Assembly (NCBI GenBank): GCA_023406225.1
Contig: JAEXWS010000106.1
Span: 1-44,272 of the forward strand
Length of the DNA: 44,272 bases
Direction: 5' to 3'
Source: Bacillota bacterium
GTDB taxonomy: Bacteria; Bacillota; Clostridia; Oscillospirales; Oscillospiraceae
Position numbers and translations under genes: made by a program. This document shows positions 7,708 through 15,742 of this stretch, piece by piece; positions within the stretch are counted from its first letter, which is position 1, and every line of letters begins with the position of its first letter. The notes below the pieces were generated by a model that was not told where the DNA came from, searched no databases, and saw nothing but the letters and a program-made list of their open reading frames with translations.

Positions 7708-9357
7708 TTACAATTCCAGTTCGATGCCCTGTTTGCCAAGGACCCACTGCGCCAGCTTCAGCACGGCAAACGCAATGGTGATCAGAACGACCGTAAACGC
7801 AGCGGCCTCGCCGTACTGGCCGCTCTGGACCAGGACCATCACCGAGATCGTGCCGACGGTGGTGGAGGGGGCGTAGAGGAAAATGACGACGCTCAGGCAG
7901 GTCACGGACCGCAGGAAGGACAGCACGAAGCTGGACATAAACGGCGCTTTCAGCAGCGGGATGATCACGTCCCGGAAGGAGCGGAAGCTGTTTGCCCCCA
8001 GGTTCAGCGCCGCGTCCTCCACCGAGGCGCCGATCTGCTGAAGGCCCGCCGTGGCGGAGCTGTAGCAGGTGGGGATGTTCCAGAACAGCAGCGCCAGGAT
8101 CATGATGAGCGATGTTCCGGTCAGCTCCAGCGGCCGCGTATTGAAGGCCATGACGAAGCCGATGCCCAAAAACATGCCGGGGATGGCGCCGGGCAATATC
8201 CCCAGGAAATCCAGGAACTTATTCAGCCCCACCTGCTTTTTCTGCACGATGTACGCCAGCACCATGGCCAGGAAGGCCGCGCCCAGGGAGGCCGCGAAGG
8301 CGTAGCGGATGGAGTTCCAGATCTGCTTTCCCTTCAAAAACACATATTCCAGATTCTCCGTGGTCAGCGACCAGTTATAACCCCAGGTTTTGGTGAAGGC
8401 GCCATAGAACAGGGTCCCGTACACCAGCAGGATGAATAACGAGATGAACATGGTCAGCCCGAACAGGCTCCATTTCACCCAGCCGGGCACCGGAAAGGGA
8501 TTCAGGGAGATCTCCTTGCCGGTGACGGTCACATAGGACCGCTTCCCCACCCAGAAATTCTTCACCAGGAACAGCACCACGGCGGGGACCAGCAGCGCCA
8601 CCGCCAGCACGGATGCGGTCTTCATGTCATACCAGCCGGAGATCTGCATATAGGCCTCCGTGGGCAGCAGGGCCAGATCACCGCCGATCATCATGGGATT
8701 TCCAAAATCCGTCAGGACGTTGATGGCGGCGATCAGCGCCCCGCCCGCCACGCCGGGGCGGCACAGGGGCCAGAAAACGTCCCGGAACACCTGCCAGCGG
8801 GTGGCGCCCATGTTGTACGCGGCGTATTCCAGGTTGGTGGAGATGGAACAGATCACGCCCCGGATGACGGAATAGGCGTATGGGAAAAACGTGACGGTCT
8901 GGACGATCCAAAGTCCCAGGCGGCCGTAGATATCCACATGCAGCCCCAAAAGCTGCTTTGTCACGATGCCCTGCACGCCGAAGAGCAGGATGTAGCTCAG
9001 CGCCACAATGAAGGGCGGCGAGACGATGGGCAGCAGCGTCACAAAGCGGAACAGGCCCTTGCAGGGCACCTCCAGCCGGGCGATGACATAGGCGAAGAGA
9101 AACGCCACCGCCGTACAGGAGACTGTGGAGATCAGCGTCATGAACAGGCTGTTTTTCAGCGCGGTGAACCACCGGGCCTTGGTAAACAGCTGCATATAGT
9201 CCTCGGCGCCGGGGAACATGATGACCCGGACCACCGGATACACCACAAAAAATCCCACGAACAAAATGATTGCAATGATCGCCAGAAGGAGCAGCGGCTC
9301 GTTTTTCAGCCGCTTCATCTCCTTGAACGATTCCCGGGCGGTCGTTTTTCCTGCCAA
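7708..9357 (-). CDS. ABC importer permease, two fused transmembrane domains (FbpB-like)
   Basis: A 549-aa membrane protein with two copies of the binding-protein-dependent transport domain, each of about six helices, as in FbpB/AfuB. Both carry the EAA loop that contacts the ATPase: EYAAYNMGATRWQVFRD in the first half and EDAALNLGANSFRSFRD in the second. The fusion means one polypeptide supplies the whole pore. The likely start is TTG at 9357-9355, because GAAAGGAG lies 8 bases upstream. A downstream ATG (MKRLKNEP) has its purine-rich stretch directly adjacent, leaving no room for ribosome binding. It sits between the binding-protein gene (68 bases away, with a stem-loop in between) and the ATPase gene. 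The substrate is not determined by sequence. Confidence 0.9.
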   Translation of the reverse strand: MAGKTTARESFKEMKRLKNEPLLLLAIIAIILFVGFFVVYPVVRVIMFPGAEDYMQLFTKARWFTALKNSLFMTLISTVSCTAVAFLFAYVIARLEVPCKGLFRFVTLLPIVSPPFIVALSYILLFGVQGIVTKQLLGLHVDIYGRLGLWIVQTVTFFPYAYSVIRGVICSISTNLEYAAYNMGATRWQVFRDVFWPLCRPGVAGGALIAAINVLTDFGNPMMIGGDLALLPTEAYMQISGWYDMKTASVLAVALLVPAVVLFLVKNFWVGKRSYVTVTGKEISLNPFPVPGWVKWSLFGLTMFISLFILLVYGTLFYGAFTKTWGYNWSLTTENLEYVFLKGKQIWNSIRYAFAASLGAAFLAMVLAYIVQKKQVGLNKFLDFLGILPGAIPGMFLGIGFVMAFNTRPLELTGTSLIMILALLFWNIPTCYSSATAGLQQIGASVEDAALNLGANSFRSFRDVIIPLLKAPFMSSFVLSFLRSVTCLSVVIFLYAPSTTVGTISVMVLVQSGQYGEAAAFTVVLITIAFAVLKLAQWVLGKQGIELEL

Positions 9358-9381
9358 AGGGACCTCTCCTTTCAATCGTAA

Positions 9382-9417
9382 GCAAAAGCGCCTGCCCGCT
9401 GGGGCAGGCGCTTTTGC
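9382..9417 (-). terminator. Stem-loop between binding-protein and permease genes
   Basis: A perfect 16-bp stem (9382-9397 with 9402-9417) has a 4-base loop. On the minus strand it ends in only four T residues followed by GCTTACG, so it is probably a partial terminator or mRNA-stabilising hairpin. It starts 8 bases after the binding-protein gene and would raise binding-protein expression over that of the permease and ATPase. Confidence 0.7.
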
Positions 9418-9425
9418 CGCGCGCA

Positions 9426-10493
9426 TCAGCGGTTGGCGGTGATCTCAGACTCAAACTTCTCCAGAACGGCGGTCTTCATCGAGGCGGCCCGGTCCCGGTC
9501 ATACTCCACCAGATCCACTTCGCTCAAAGCGGGCAGCCCCGCGGGAGCCGTCACGTCGTCCCGGACGGGATAGCGGTAGGAGGTGGCCACGCTCAGCTCC
9601 TGGGCCTCCTTGGTCAGCAGCCAGTCCATGAACGCCTTGGCGTTTTCGGTGTTGGGCCCGCCCTTGACGATGGCCGCGCCGCCGATCTCATAGGCCGTCT
9701 GCTTGGGGATGATGATCTTCAGGGGATACCCCTCCTGCTGGGTCTTGAAGCTGTCGTGCCCCCAGGCGATGGAGGCGATGAACTCGCCGGTGGCCACGGG
9801 GCTGATGACGTCGCCCGCACCCTTGTAGTAGTGGTGGACGTTCTGGTCCAGGGCCTTCAGATACTCCCAGGCCCCATCCTCGCCCAGGCGGAAGATCTGG
9901 CAGGCGGTGGCGATATACGCGCCGCCGGCGGTGGTGGGATTGGCCCAAACGAACACGCCCTTGTAAGCGGGGTCCAGCAGATCGTCCCACGTCTCCGGCA
10001 GGGCCACGCCCTTGGGCGCCAGCTCCTTCTCGAACCGGTCCTCGTTGACGATGATGCTCAAAACGCCCATATACCAGCCCTGCCAGAAATGGTCGGGGTC
10101 GTTGAAGCGGGCATCCAGGTCGTCGTTGTTGGGGGAGTCATAGGCCTCGAAGGCTCCTGCCTCCGCCAGGGATCCGTACAGGTCCACGGAGCCGCCCACC
10201 AGGATATCCGCCTTGGGGCTGCCCATCTCGGCCTGCACCCGGGCCACGGCGTCGCCGCCGCCCAGAGAGATGTACTCGATCTCAATGCCGGTGTCCGCTT
10301 TGAACTGGTCGGCGATCGCAATGGTGTTGTCCTCATTCAGCGCGGAATAGACCACCAGCTTGCCTCCGGTCTTGGCGGGCGCGTCCGTGTTCTCCTGGGG
10401 CTTCGTGTCCGCGGGCGGGGTTTCCGTGCCCCCGCAGGCGGCCAGGGATAAAACCATCAGCAGCGCCATCGTCAGGCTCAGGATCTTTTTCAT
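9426..10493 (-). CDS. ABC importer substrate-binding lipoprotein (iron/phosphonate/sugar-phosphate type)
   Basis: A 355-aa extracytoplasmic solute-binding protein. The signal peptide MKKILSLTMALLMVLSLAAC ends in a lipobox, with Cys20 as the lipidated residue, followed by a Thr/Pro/Glu-rich linker to about residue 42. The mature part (VVYSALNEDNTIAIADQF, then the acidic and glycine-rich ligand region) resembles the FbpA/AfuA/PhnS group, which binds ferric iron, hexose phosphates or aminoethylphosphonate. The ATG at 10493-10491 follows AAGGAG by 9 bases; upstream in-frame ATGs lack proper spacing. It is the first gene of the importer operon, transcribed away from a LacI/solute-binding fusion regulator. 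Ligand undetermined. Confidence 0.88.
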   Translation of the reverse strand: MKKILSLTMALLMVLSLAACGGTETPPADTKPQENTDAPAKTGGKLVVYSALNEDNTIAIADQFKADTGIEIEYISLGGGDAVARVQAEMGSPKADILVGGSVDLYGSLAEAGAFEAYDSPNNDDLDARFNDPDHFWQGWYMGVLSIIVNEDRFEKELAPKGVALPETWDDLLDPAYKGVFVWANPTTAGGAYIATACQIFRLGEDGAWEYLKALDQNVHHYYKGAGDVISPVATGEFIASIAWGHDSFKTQQEGYPLKIIIPKQTAYEIGGAAIVKGGPNTENAKAFMDWLLTKEAQELSVATSYRYPVRDDVTAPAGLPALSEVDLVEYDRDRAASMKTAVLEKFESEITANR

Positions 10494-10552
10494 GTGACAC
10501 ATCTCCTTTTCTTCATCGTTCGCTCGTCCGGCTGCGCTTCTTTTGTGACCCA

Positions 10553-10581
10553 ACCATATCACTAAAATTGGAACGTGTCAA
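10553..10581 (-). promoter_or_regulatory. Promoter of the ABC importer operon
   Basis: On the minus strand TTGACA (10581-10576) and TATGGT (10558-10553) are 17 bases apart, about 60 bases upstream of the binding-protein start codon. The heptamer GAACGTG (10571-10577, plus strand) overlaps the -35 element and recurs near the divergent promoter. A looser inverted repeat, TTGGAA (10568-10573) and TTCCAA (10599-10604), also surrounds it. Confidence 0.65.
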
Positions 10582-10672
10582 TTATTTGACCGCATATTTT
10601 CCAAATATTTTTGTGTGTTATTACATATTGGCTATATATACATCTTTTATTTTAGATATATTTAACAATATC

Positions 10673-10720
10673 GAACGTGAACAACTTGACCTTGCCAAAT
10701 AAAATGGGATAGGCTACAAT
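10673..10720 (+). promoter_or_regulatory. Promoter of the LacI-type fusion regulator, with upstream GAACGTG
   Basis: TTGCCA (10692-10697) and TACAAT (10715-10720) are 17 bases apart, 29 bases upstream of the regulator start codon. GAACGTG (10673-10679) just upstream of the -35 element also occurs at the divergent importer promoter, so it is a candidate operator half-site. The rest of this AT-rich 256-base intergenic region holds no gene. Confidence 0.6.
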
Positions 10721-10749
10721 GGACGTAACCTGATAAGGAGGCGTTTGGA

Positions 10750-12960
10750 ATGCCTACCATCAAAGATATCGCGCGGGAGGCCGGCGTCTCTCACGGAACG
10801 GTCTCCAATGTCATCAACGGCCGTGGGAACGTCAGCGTTGAAAAGATGCGGCTGGTGTGGCAGGCCGCGGAAAAGCTGGGTTATAAGGTGAACAACAAGG
10901 CCCAAAGCCTCCGCCAGGGCAAAGACAGGGCTGTGGCGGTCCTGCTGCCGGGCATCGAGGACCCCGCCTACGCCGCCATGTACGAGGTGTTTCAAAGCGA
11001 ATTTGTACAGCGGAGATATTCCGTACAGCTCTACTCCACCCGCTCTATGGAGGCCACGGAGCGCACGATGCTGTCCGATGCGCTGAACGCCCGGGTCAGC
11101 GCGGTCATCACAAGCTCCTGTCTGCCAAACGCCGTGGCCCAATACCGGGCGGAGGCTCCGGAGCTTCCGCTGGTCTTTTTGCAGCGGGACGGTCCCGCCC
11201 GCGCCGGCGTCATGTACGCCGGCTTCGATCCCGCCCAGGCCGGCCGGGAGATCGCCTGCTTCCTTCAAAAGCGCCGGGCTGTCCGCATCGGGCTTTTTAC
11301 GGAGACCGCCTCCATGCCGGACACGGCGCTGTTCCTTCAGGGATTCCGCGCCGCCTTTCCCCAGGAGGGCCGCGCCGTGACCGTGGTGGCCTGTCCCAAT
11401 CACCAGATCGAACTGCGGGCCTTTGAATTTTTTGAACCGGACGCGGCTTACGATTACATCGTCTGCGCCGACCGCCGCCGGGAGGCCGCCCTGCGGACCG
11501 CCGCCGTTTACGCCAGCCGCCAGGCATGCCCCCGGTTCATCACCCTGGCCATCCGCTCCGCCGTCACGGACCCCAACATCCTGGCCTATGAGCTGGATCA
11601 CAAGCGGCTGGCGCACCGGATCGTCAAGGCGCTCTGCGCCCATCTGGACGGGTCGGCCCCCCTGCCCGAACGGCTCCACGTGGGAAACAGCGGTTTTCGG
11701 ACCCCTGTGGCGGCGCCCGCCCTGTCTGAGCAGTGCCTGCGGATGCTGACCATGGCCTCCCCCTCCACCGCCGCGCTCTCCCGTCTGCTTCCCCACCTGG
11801 AAAAAAGCACGGGGATCCACCTGGAGCTGACCGTTCTGCCGTCCCTGCGGGACGTTTACGACGCGCTTCAAACGCCCGCCCGCAGCCGCTACGATCTGAT
11901 CCGCATGGACGTGGCCTGGATGGACGAGCTGGCGGAGCGGCTGTTCCGCCCTCTGGACCAAATCTCCTTCGACTGGGATGCCCTGCTCTCTCAGGCGATC
12001 CCGGAACTGGGTGAAAACTACACCGCCTCCCGGGGCGTGCGGTACTGCGTCCCCTACGATCCCAGCACCCAGCTGATGTTCTACCGGCGGGACCTCTTCA
12101 CGGACCCCACCTACAAGCGCATGTATTTTGAAGCGCACCGCACGGAGCTGGAGGTCCCCCGCACCTTTTCGGATTACAATCAAGTGGCCGCCTTCTTCAC
12201 CCGCAGCCGAAACCCGCAGTCCCCCATTCAATACGGTTCCGCCGTGGCCGTTGGAAACGTGGTGGTCAGCCCCAGCGAGTTCATGCCCCGCCTGTTTGAG
12301 GCGGGCGGCGACCTGCTGGACGGACAGGGCCGCATCACCATCCATACGCCGGAGGCGCTGCGGGCCCTGAAAAACTACCAGGAGACTTACGCCTGCTCCG
12401 ACCGCGCGGTCCACGACGTCTGGAAAAACGTGCTGGAGGGCTTTGCCGACGGCTCTGCCGCCATGACGGTGGTGTTCATCAATTACGCCTCCCACATCCT
12501 GAACTCCAAAATGTCCAGCATCGCCGGAAAGCTGGGCTTTGCGCCGGTCCCCGGCGGGATCCCCCTGCTGGGCGGCGGCGTCGTGGGCATCACCCGGGAC
12601 TGCGCCCACCCGGAGACCGCCTGCGCCTTTTTGTCCTGGCTGTACTCAGACCTGGTGGCACCGGTCTTTACCACATTGGGCGGTCTCTCTCCCTGCCGTT
12701 CCGCATACGGAAACCGGGACATCAACGAGCGGTATCCCTGGCTTTCCACCGCGCGCCGCGCCTTTCCCAGCGCCAACCGCCGCAGCAGCAGCGCCTATTA
12801 CAGCAATTTCAGCGAATTGCAGCTGGAAAACATTTTGGCCTCCCATATACAGCAGGCGATCCTGGGCGTTATCCGCGCGGAGGATGCGCTGCGGCAGGCG
12901 CAGACAAGCTGCGAGGCCTATTTCCATGAAAGCGGCCCCCGCCATGCGGGCGGATTTTGA
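10750..12960 (+). CDS. Tripartite regulator: LacI HTH + sugar-binding-like core + extracellular solute-binding-protein domain
   Basis: A 736-aa protein about twice the usual LacI length. Residues 1-55 are a classic LacI headpiece (TIKDIAREAGVSHGTVSNVI). Residues about 60-310 resemble the LacI/periplasmic-binding-protein type I core. Residues about 328-700 resemble a MalE-type family 1 solute-binding protein (YDLIRMDVAWMDELA, YCVPYDPSTQLMFYRRDLF), but with no signal peptide, so it would sense a ligand in the cytoplasm. The start has AAGGAGG 8 bases upstream. It is transcribed divergently from the ABC importer operon and probably controls it. The extra domain may bind the imported compound or a metabolite, while the first core binds another effector or has become structural; both are inference. 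The domain order is clear and the ligand is unknown. Confidence 0.88.
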   Translation: MPTIKDIAREAGVSHGTVSNVINGRGNVSVEKMRLVWQAAEKLGYKVNNKAQSLRQGKDRAVAVLLPGIEDPAYAAMYEVFQSEFVQRRYSVQLYSTRSMEATERTMLSDALNARVSAVITSSCLPNAVAQYRAEAPELPLVFLQRDGPARAGVMYAGFDPAQAGREIACFLQKRRAVRIGLFTETASMPDTALFLQGFRAAFPQEGRAVTVVACPNHQIELRAFEFFEPDAAYDYIVCADRRREAALRTAAVYASRQACPRFITLAIRSAVTDPNILAYELDHKRLAHRIVKALCAHLDGSAPLPERLHVGNSGFRTPVAAPALSEQCLRMLTMASPSTAALSRLLPHLEKSTGIHLELTVLPSLRDVYDALQTPARSRYDLIRMDVAWMDELAERLFRPLDQISFDWDALLSQAIPELGENYTASRGVRYCVPYDPSTQLMFYRRDLFTDPTYKRMYFEAHRTELEVPRTFSDYNQVAAFFTRSRNPQSPIQYGSAVAVGNVVVSPSEFMPRLFEAGGDLLDGQGRITIHTPEALRALKNYQETYACSDRAVHDVWKNVLEGFADGSAAMTVVFINYASHILNSKMSSIAGKLGFAPVPGGIPLLGGGVVGITRDCAHPETACAFLSWLYSDLVAPVFTTLGGLSPCRSAYGNRDINERYPWLSTARRAFPSANRRSSSAYYSNFSELQLENILASHIQQAILGVIRAEDALRQAQTSCEAYFHESGPRHAGGF

Positions 12961-12971
12961 CCGCCGCCGTC

Positions 12972-13010
12972 TTAAAAAGCGGCCTGCCCCGGTGGGCAGG
13001 CCGCTTTTGG
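12972..13010 (+). terminator. Rho-independent terminator of the fusion regulator
   Basis: A 15-bp stem (12975-12989 with 12994-13008) has a 4-base loop and ends in TTTT. It lies 14 bases after the regulator stop codon. The symmetric A and T runs suggest it also works on the other strand. The stretch 13011-13105 shows nothing else. Confidence 0.8.
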
Positions 13011-13105
13011 TCTTTGCCTTTATTTCGCGCCGGGAGTCCTTAAACCGGCGGCATCCCGGAGGAAGGGCGCGTTTCTCCCGGCCGGTCTTTCATTGGAAGC
13101 TCCCG

Positions 13106-13768
13106 TCACTTGAATTTCGGCGCGTGGACGTCCTCGCCCGCGAACGCGTTGGGTCCTGGATTGGACATGGAGAAATACATCTTTGCGGCCTTCGTGGTGC
13201 CGAAATCGCGGTTCGATCCGGTGTCCTGCACTTCGTTGAAGGCGTTTCTGAACATCTGATTGTGCGCCTCCTCCCTGTTCAGGAGGAAATCGATGGTCTC
13301 CTGCACTTTCTTGTCATGGATCTGGCGGTAGAGATATTCATAGACCACTTTCGCGCGCTGCTCAGAGGCGATATTGCTCAGGATATCCGCGCACAGGTCG
13401 CCCGTCACCGTCACATAGTCCCCGGTCCAGGAGTAGCCGGAGGCGTTGATCAGGCCGGGATTCAATCCCAAAAGCACATGGCTCTGGATCTCGCCGGCGG
13501 CCACCTTCTCCGCCTCCACATCGTGCCCGTTGAGGAGGTTGATGGTCTGCGCCACCATCTCCATATGGCCAAGCTCCTCTGCGGCGATGTCCAAAAAAAG
13601 GTCCTTGATCTTTTGATCCTTGATGCGAAAGCTCTGGGACATATACTGCAAGGCCGCTTTCAGCTCGCCGTTGGCCCCGCCAAGCTGTTCCTGCAGCAGC
13701 GCGGCGTACTGAGGATTCGCTTTTTCCACCCCCACCGGATGAAATAACTGCTTTTCATGCTTAAACAT
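13106..13768 (-). CDS. Manganese catalase (CotJC-like)
   Basis: A 220-aa ferritin-like dimanganese catalase that converts hydrogen peroxide to water and oxygen; the short form is typical of CotJC spore-coat proteins of Firmicutes. The metal ligands are visible: Glu35 (NGELKAA), Glu65 and His68 (AAEELGHMEM), Glu135 (ASEQRAK) and His168 (NREEAHNQ). The spacing, including 33 residues between the last two, matches the known manganese catalase pattern. The ATG at 13768-13766 has AAAGGGG 8 bases upstream. It stands alone: cotJA and cotJB are not beside it. Intergenic 13769-13933 holds no gene, and no promoter was identified with confidence. Confidence 0.92.
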   Translation of the reverse strand: MFKHEKQLFHPVGVEKANPQYAALLQEQLGGANGELKAALQYMSQSFRIKDQKIKDLFLDIAAEELGHMEMVAQTINLLNGHDVEAEKVAAGEIQSHVLLGLNPGLINASGYSWTGDYVTVTGDLCADILSNIASEQRAKVVYEYLYRQIHDKKVQETIDFLLNREEAHNQMFRNAFNEVQDTGSNRDFGTTKAAKMYFSMSNPGPNAFAGEDVHAPKFK

Positions 13769-13933
13769 TGAAATACCCCTTTCGGAAAGTTTACCGTTAT
13801 TCTCCCTCACTGCATTTCAAATATTCCAAAGCAAGCAGCTTCGCCCCGCAATATGCCTCTGCGCCTAGAGTCGGGCGGCGGCTTTTAAAAAATATTTTCC
13901 ATCGGTATAACTAACATCAAGGACATCCAAAAT

Positions 13934-14863
13934 TCAAGAAAAATCCAGGTTTCTCAAAAGTTCAATCAGATAACGCAATTCACCGCGGGCAGGCTCATCC
14001 TTGCGCCAGAGGACCATTACATTCAGCCTGGGCAGATCCTTTAAAATAGGCACGCAATAGACCGGATGCGGCGGAGCCAGACAATAGCGCGCAAAAATTC
14101 TCGAAACCAAAGTCCATCCCATCCCACATTGAGCCAATCGTTTAGCGGTACCTGCTGAGGAAACTGCGGCAATGGGCTCCGCCTGTATCGCGCAGTCTTC
14201 AAAAAGGCGCTTAAACGTGGCATGGATAGGCACACCGGCTTTGTAGGTAATATATGGTTCTCCCTGCAGCGCCTCCATAGGCACCATGGGAAATTCCTCA
14301 GATGATTCATATAGTAGTTTTTCACAGATCGGACTATCAGCAGGAACCGCTACCAGAATTGGGTCGGAAAGAATAAATGCGCTGTTTAATCGCTTTATTG
14401 GAGCCGTAATAGGATCAGGAACTGCTACAATTGCAACATCGACCTGGCGCTTTAAAAGGACCGCTTCCAGAAGGGAGGATTTCATCTCACTGATATTCAA
14501 ATTGATCGTTGGGTAAGCGGCATAGAATTGCCGAAAAATACGCGAAACCAAAAACCCTCCCCAAGTAATCGGCGCGCCGATATTCAGTGTTTTTAGACGG
14601 ACATCTGTAAATTTTTGAAGTTCCGAATCCAGTTTTTCCATCAGCTGCAGGACTTGTCTGGCACGGCCCATAAAGGCGCGGCCGTCTTCAGTTAGCTGCA
14701 TCCCATAGGGCCGACGTTCAAAGAGCGGTTTTCCAACTTGCTGCTCGATTTTACGAAGGGCCTGACTCAAGGTAGGTTGCGTGATATACAGTCGTTCTGC
14801 AGCCTTGGAAAGACTGCCCTCCTCCGCTACTGTAATCGCATATCTCAAATCATATAATTCCAT
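13934..14863 (-). CDS. LysR-family transcriptional regulator (end of the citrate-lyase operon)
   Basis: A 309-aa LysR regulator. The N-terminal winged HTH is typical (YAITVAEEGSLSKAAERLYI, then TQPTLSQALRKIEQQVG), and an effector-binding domain of about 215 residues follows. The start is the ATG at 14863-14861; AGAGGGG precedes it closely (3 bases), so initiation may be weak. It lies downstream of the SDR gene in the same direction, with a gap of 41 bases, and is the last gene of the citD-citE-citF-SDR group. It marks one edge of the lower-GC island; the second LysR gene at 18422 is its only partner of the same family nearby. A control role over the adjacent catabolic genes is inferred from position. 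The effector is unknown. Confidence 0.88.
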   Translation of the reverse strand: MELYDLRYAITVAEEGSLSKAAERLYITQPTLSQALRKIEQQVGKPLFERRPYGMQLTEDGRAFMGRARQVLQLMEKLDSELQKFTDVRLKTLNIGAPITWGGFLVSRIFRQFYAAYPTINLNISEMKSSLLEAVLLKRQVDVAIVAVPDPITAPIKRLNSAFILSDPILVAVPADSPICEKLLYESSEEFPMVPMEALQGEPYITYKAGVPIHATFKRLFEDCAIQAEPIAAVSSAGTAKRLAQCGMGWTLVSRIFARYCLAPPHPVYCVPILKDLPRLNVMVLWRKDEPARGELRYLIELLRNLDFS

Positions 14864-14904
14864 ATGCCCCTCTAATAGCTAATGTTCGATGTGTCCTTGT
14901 TGAT

Positions 14905-15666
14905 TTATCGCGCAAGATAGCCGCCATCAATGGGCATAACGATGCCATTAACATAATCGGCGGCATCGGAGACAAGGAGCAGAACAGGACCAACCAGGTT
15001 ATCAGGTGTGCCCCAACGCCCCTCCGGTATCCGCCCCAAGATGTCCTTATACGATGTCTCATCCTGCTGCAAAGCAGCGGTCATATCCGTTTTGATATAG
15101 CCGGGGGCAATGGCATTGACCCGGATGCCCCGGTCTCCCCACTCGTTGGCAAATGCCTTTGTAATCTGGGCGATGGCGCCCTTGGAAGCTACATAAGCGC
15201 CCACACGCTTTCCGGCGACAAAGCTGTTCATAGACGCAAGATTGATGACCCGGCCATACCTCTGGGCCAACATGTACTTACCTACCAGTTGGGTGCAATA
15301 CACGGCGGCATTCAGATTGGTGTTGATAACAGCATCCCATTCCTCAGCGGGGAAATCTTCCAACCAGTAGCGCCGGTTGATGCCAGCTGCGTTGATGAGG
15401 ATGTCAATGCGACCGCCCAGAGCCTCCGCAGCAGCAGACACTCCCTGTTCCAAGGTTCTGCGGTCTGAAACGTCGCACTGAATGGCGTGGACGGCAGGGC
15501 CATCTCCCTGCATCCGTTCCGCCAAGCCGTCATGGCAGGTGCTGTTGTAGAAAATTACGATTTCGGCCCCGGCATCGTGGAGTGCCTGGGCCAAGCGATA
15601 GCCGATACCGCGGCTGCCTCCCGTAACCAGGGCCTTTTTCCCAGTCAAATCCAGAATATTTCTCAT
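14905..15666 (-). CDS. Short-chain dehydrogenase/reductase (KduD/gluconate 5-dehydrogenase-like)
   Basis: A 253-aa NAD(P)-dependent oxidoreductase of the classical SDR family. The cofactor motif TGGSRGIG (residues 15-22), INAAG near 91-95 and the catalytic Ser145, Tyr158 and Lys162 (YVASK) are all present. General similarity is to 2-deoxy-D-gluconate 3-dehydrogenases, gluconate 5-dehydrogenases and 3-oxoacyl-ACP reductases, which interconvert a hydroxyl and a keto group. The ATG at 15666-15664 has AAAGGAAA 8 bases upstream; longer in-frame starts lack a site. It follows citF after 76 bases and precedes a LysR gene. In this setting it may oxidise or reduce a hydroxy acid on the route to the lyase substrate; the real substrate is unknown. 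Confidence 0.88.
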   Translation of the reverse strand: MRNILDLTGKKALVTGGSRGIGYRLAQALHDAGAEIVIFYNSTCHDGLAERMQGDGPAVHAIQCDVSDRRTLEQGVSAAAEALGGRIDILINAAGINRRYWLEDFPAEEWDAVINTNLNAAVYCTQLVGKYMLAQRYGRVINLASMNSFVAGKRVGAYVASKGAIAQITKAFANEWGDRGIRVNAIAPGYIKTDMTAALQQDETSYKDILGRIPEGRWGTPDNLVGPVLLLVSDAADYVNGIVMPIDGGYLAR

Positions 15667-15742
15667 AGAGTATTTCCTTTCAGAGGACGTACCATAATCA
15701 TGATACGGATTTAAGTATTTAAAATCAAGCAATATCTTACGA

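Noticed and set aside
6603..10493. Firm assignment of the ABC importer to ferric iron
   Set aside because: The same subunit families carry phosphonates, hexose phosphates and polyamines; no iron-regulatory site was seen, so the substrate is left open.
10714..12609. A 631-codon open frame on the minus strand opposite the fusion regulator
   Set aside because: It mirrors a clear LacI-type gene, its product is low-complexity Gly/His/Arg/Gln-rich without known motifs, and GC-rich third positions of the real gene explain the absence of stops.
13811..13933. Attachment site or mobile-element border at the left edge of the lower-GC island
   Set aside because: No direct repeat matching the right edge, no tRNA fragment and no integrase or transposase could be seen.
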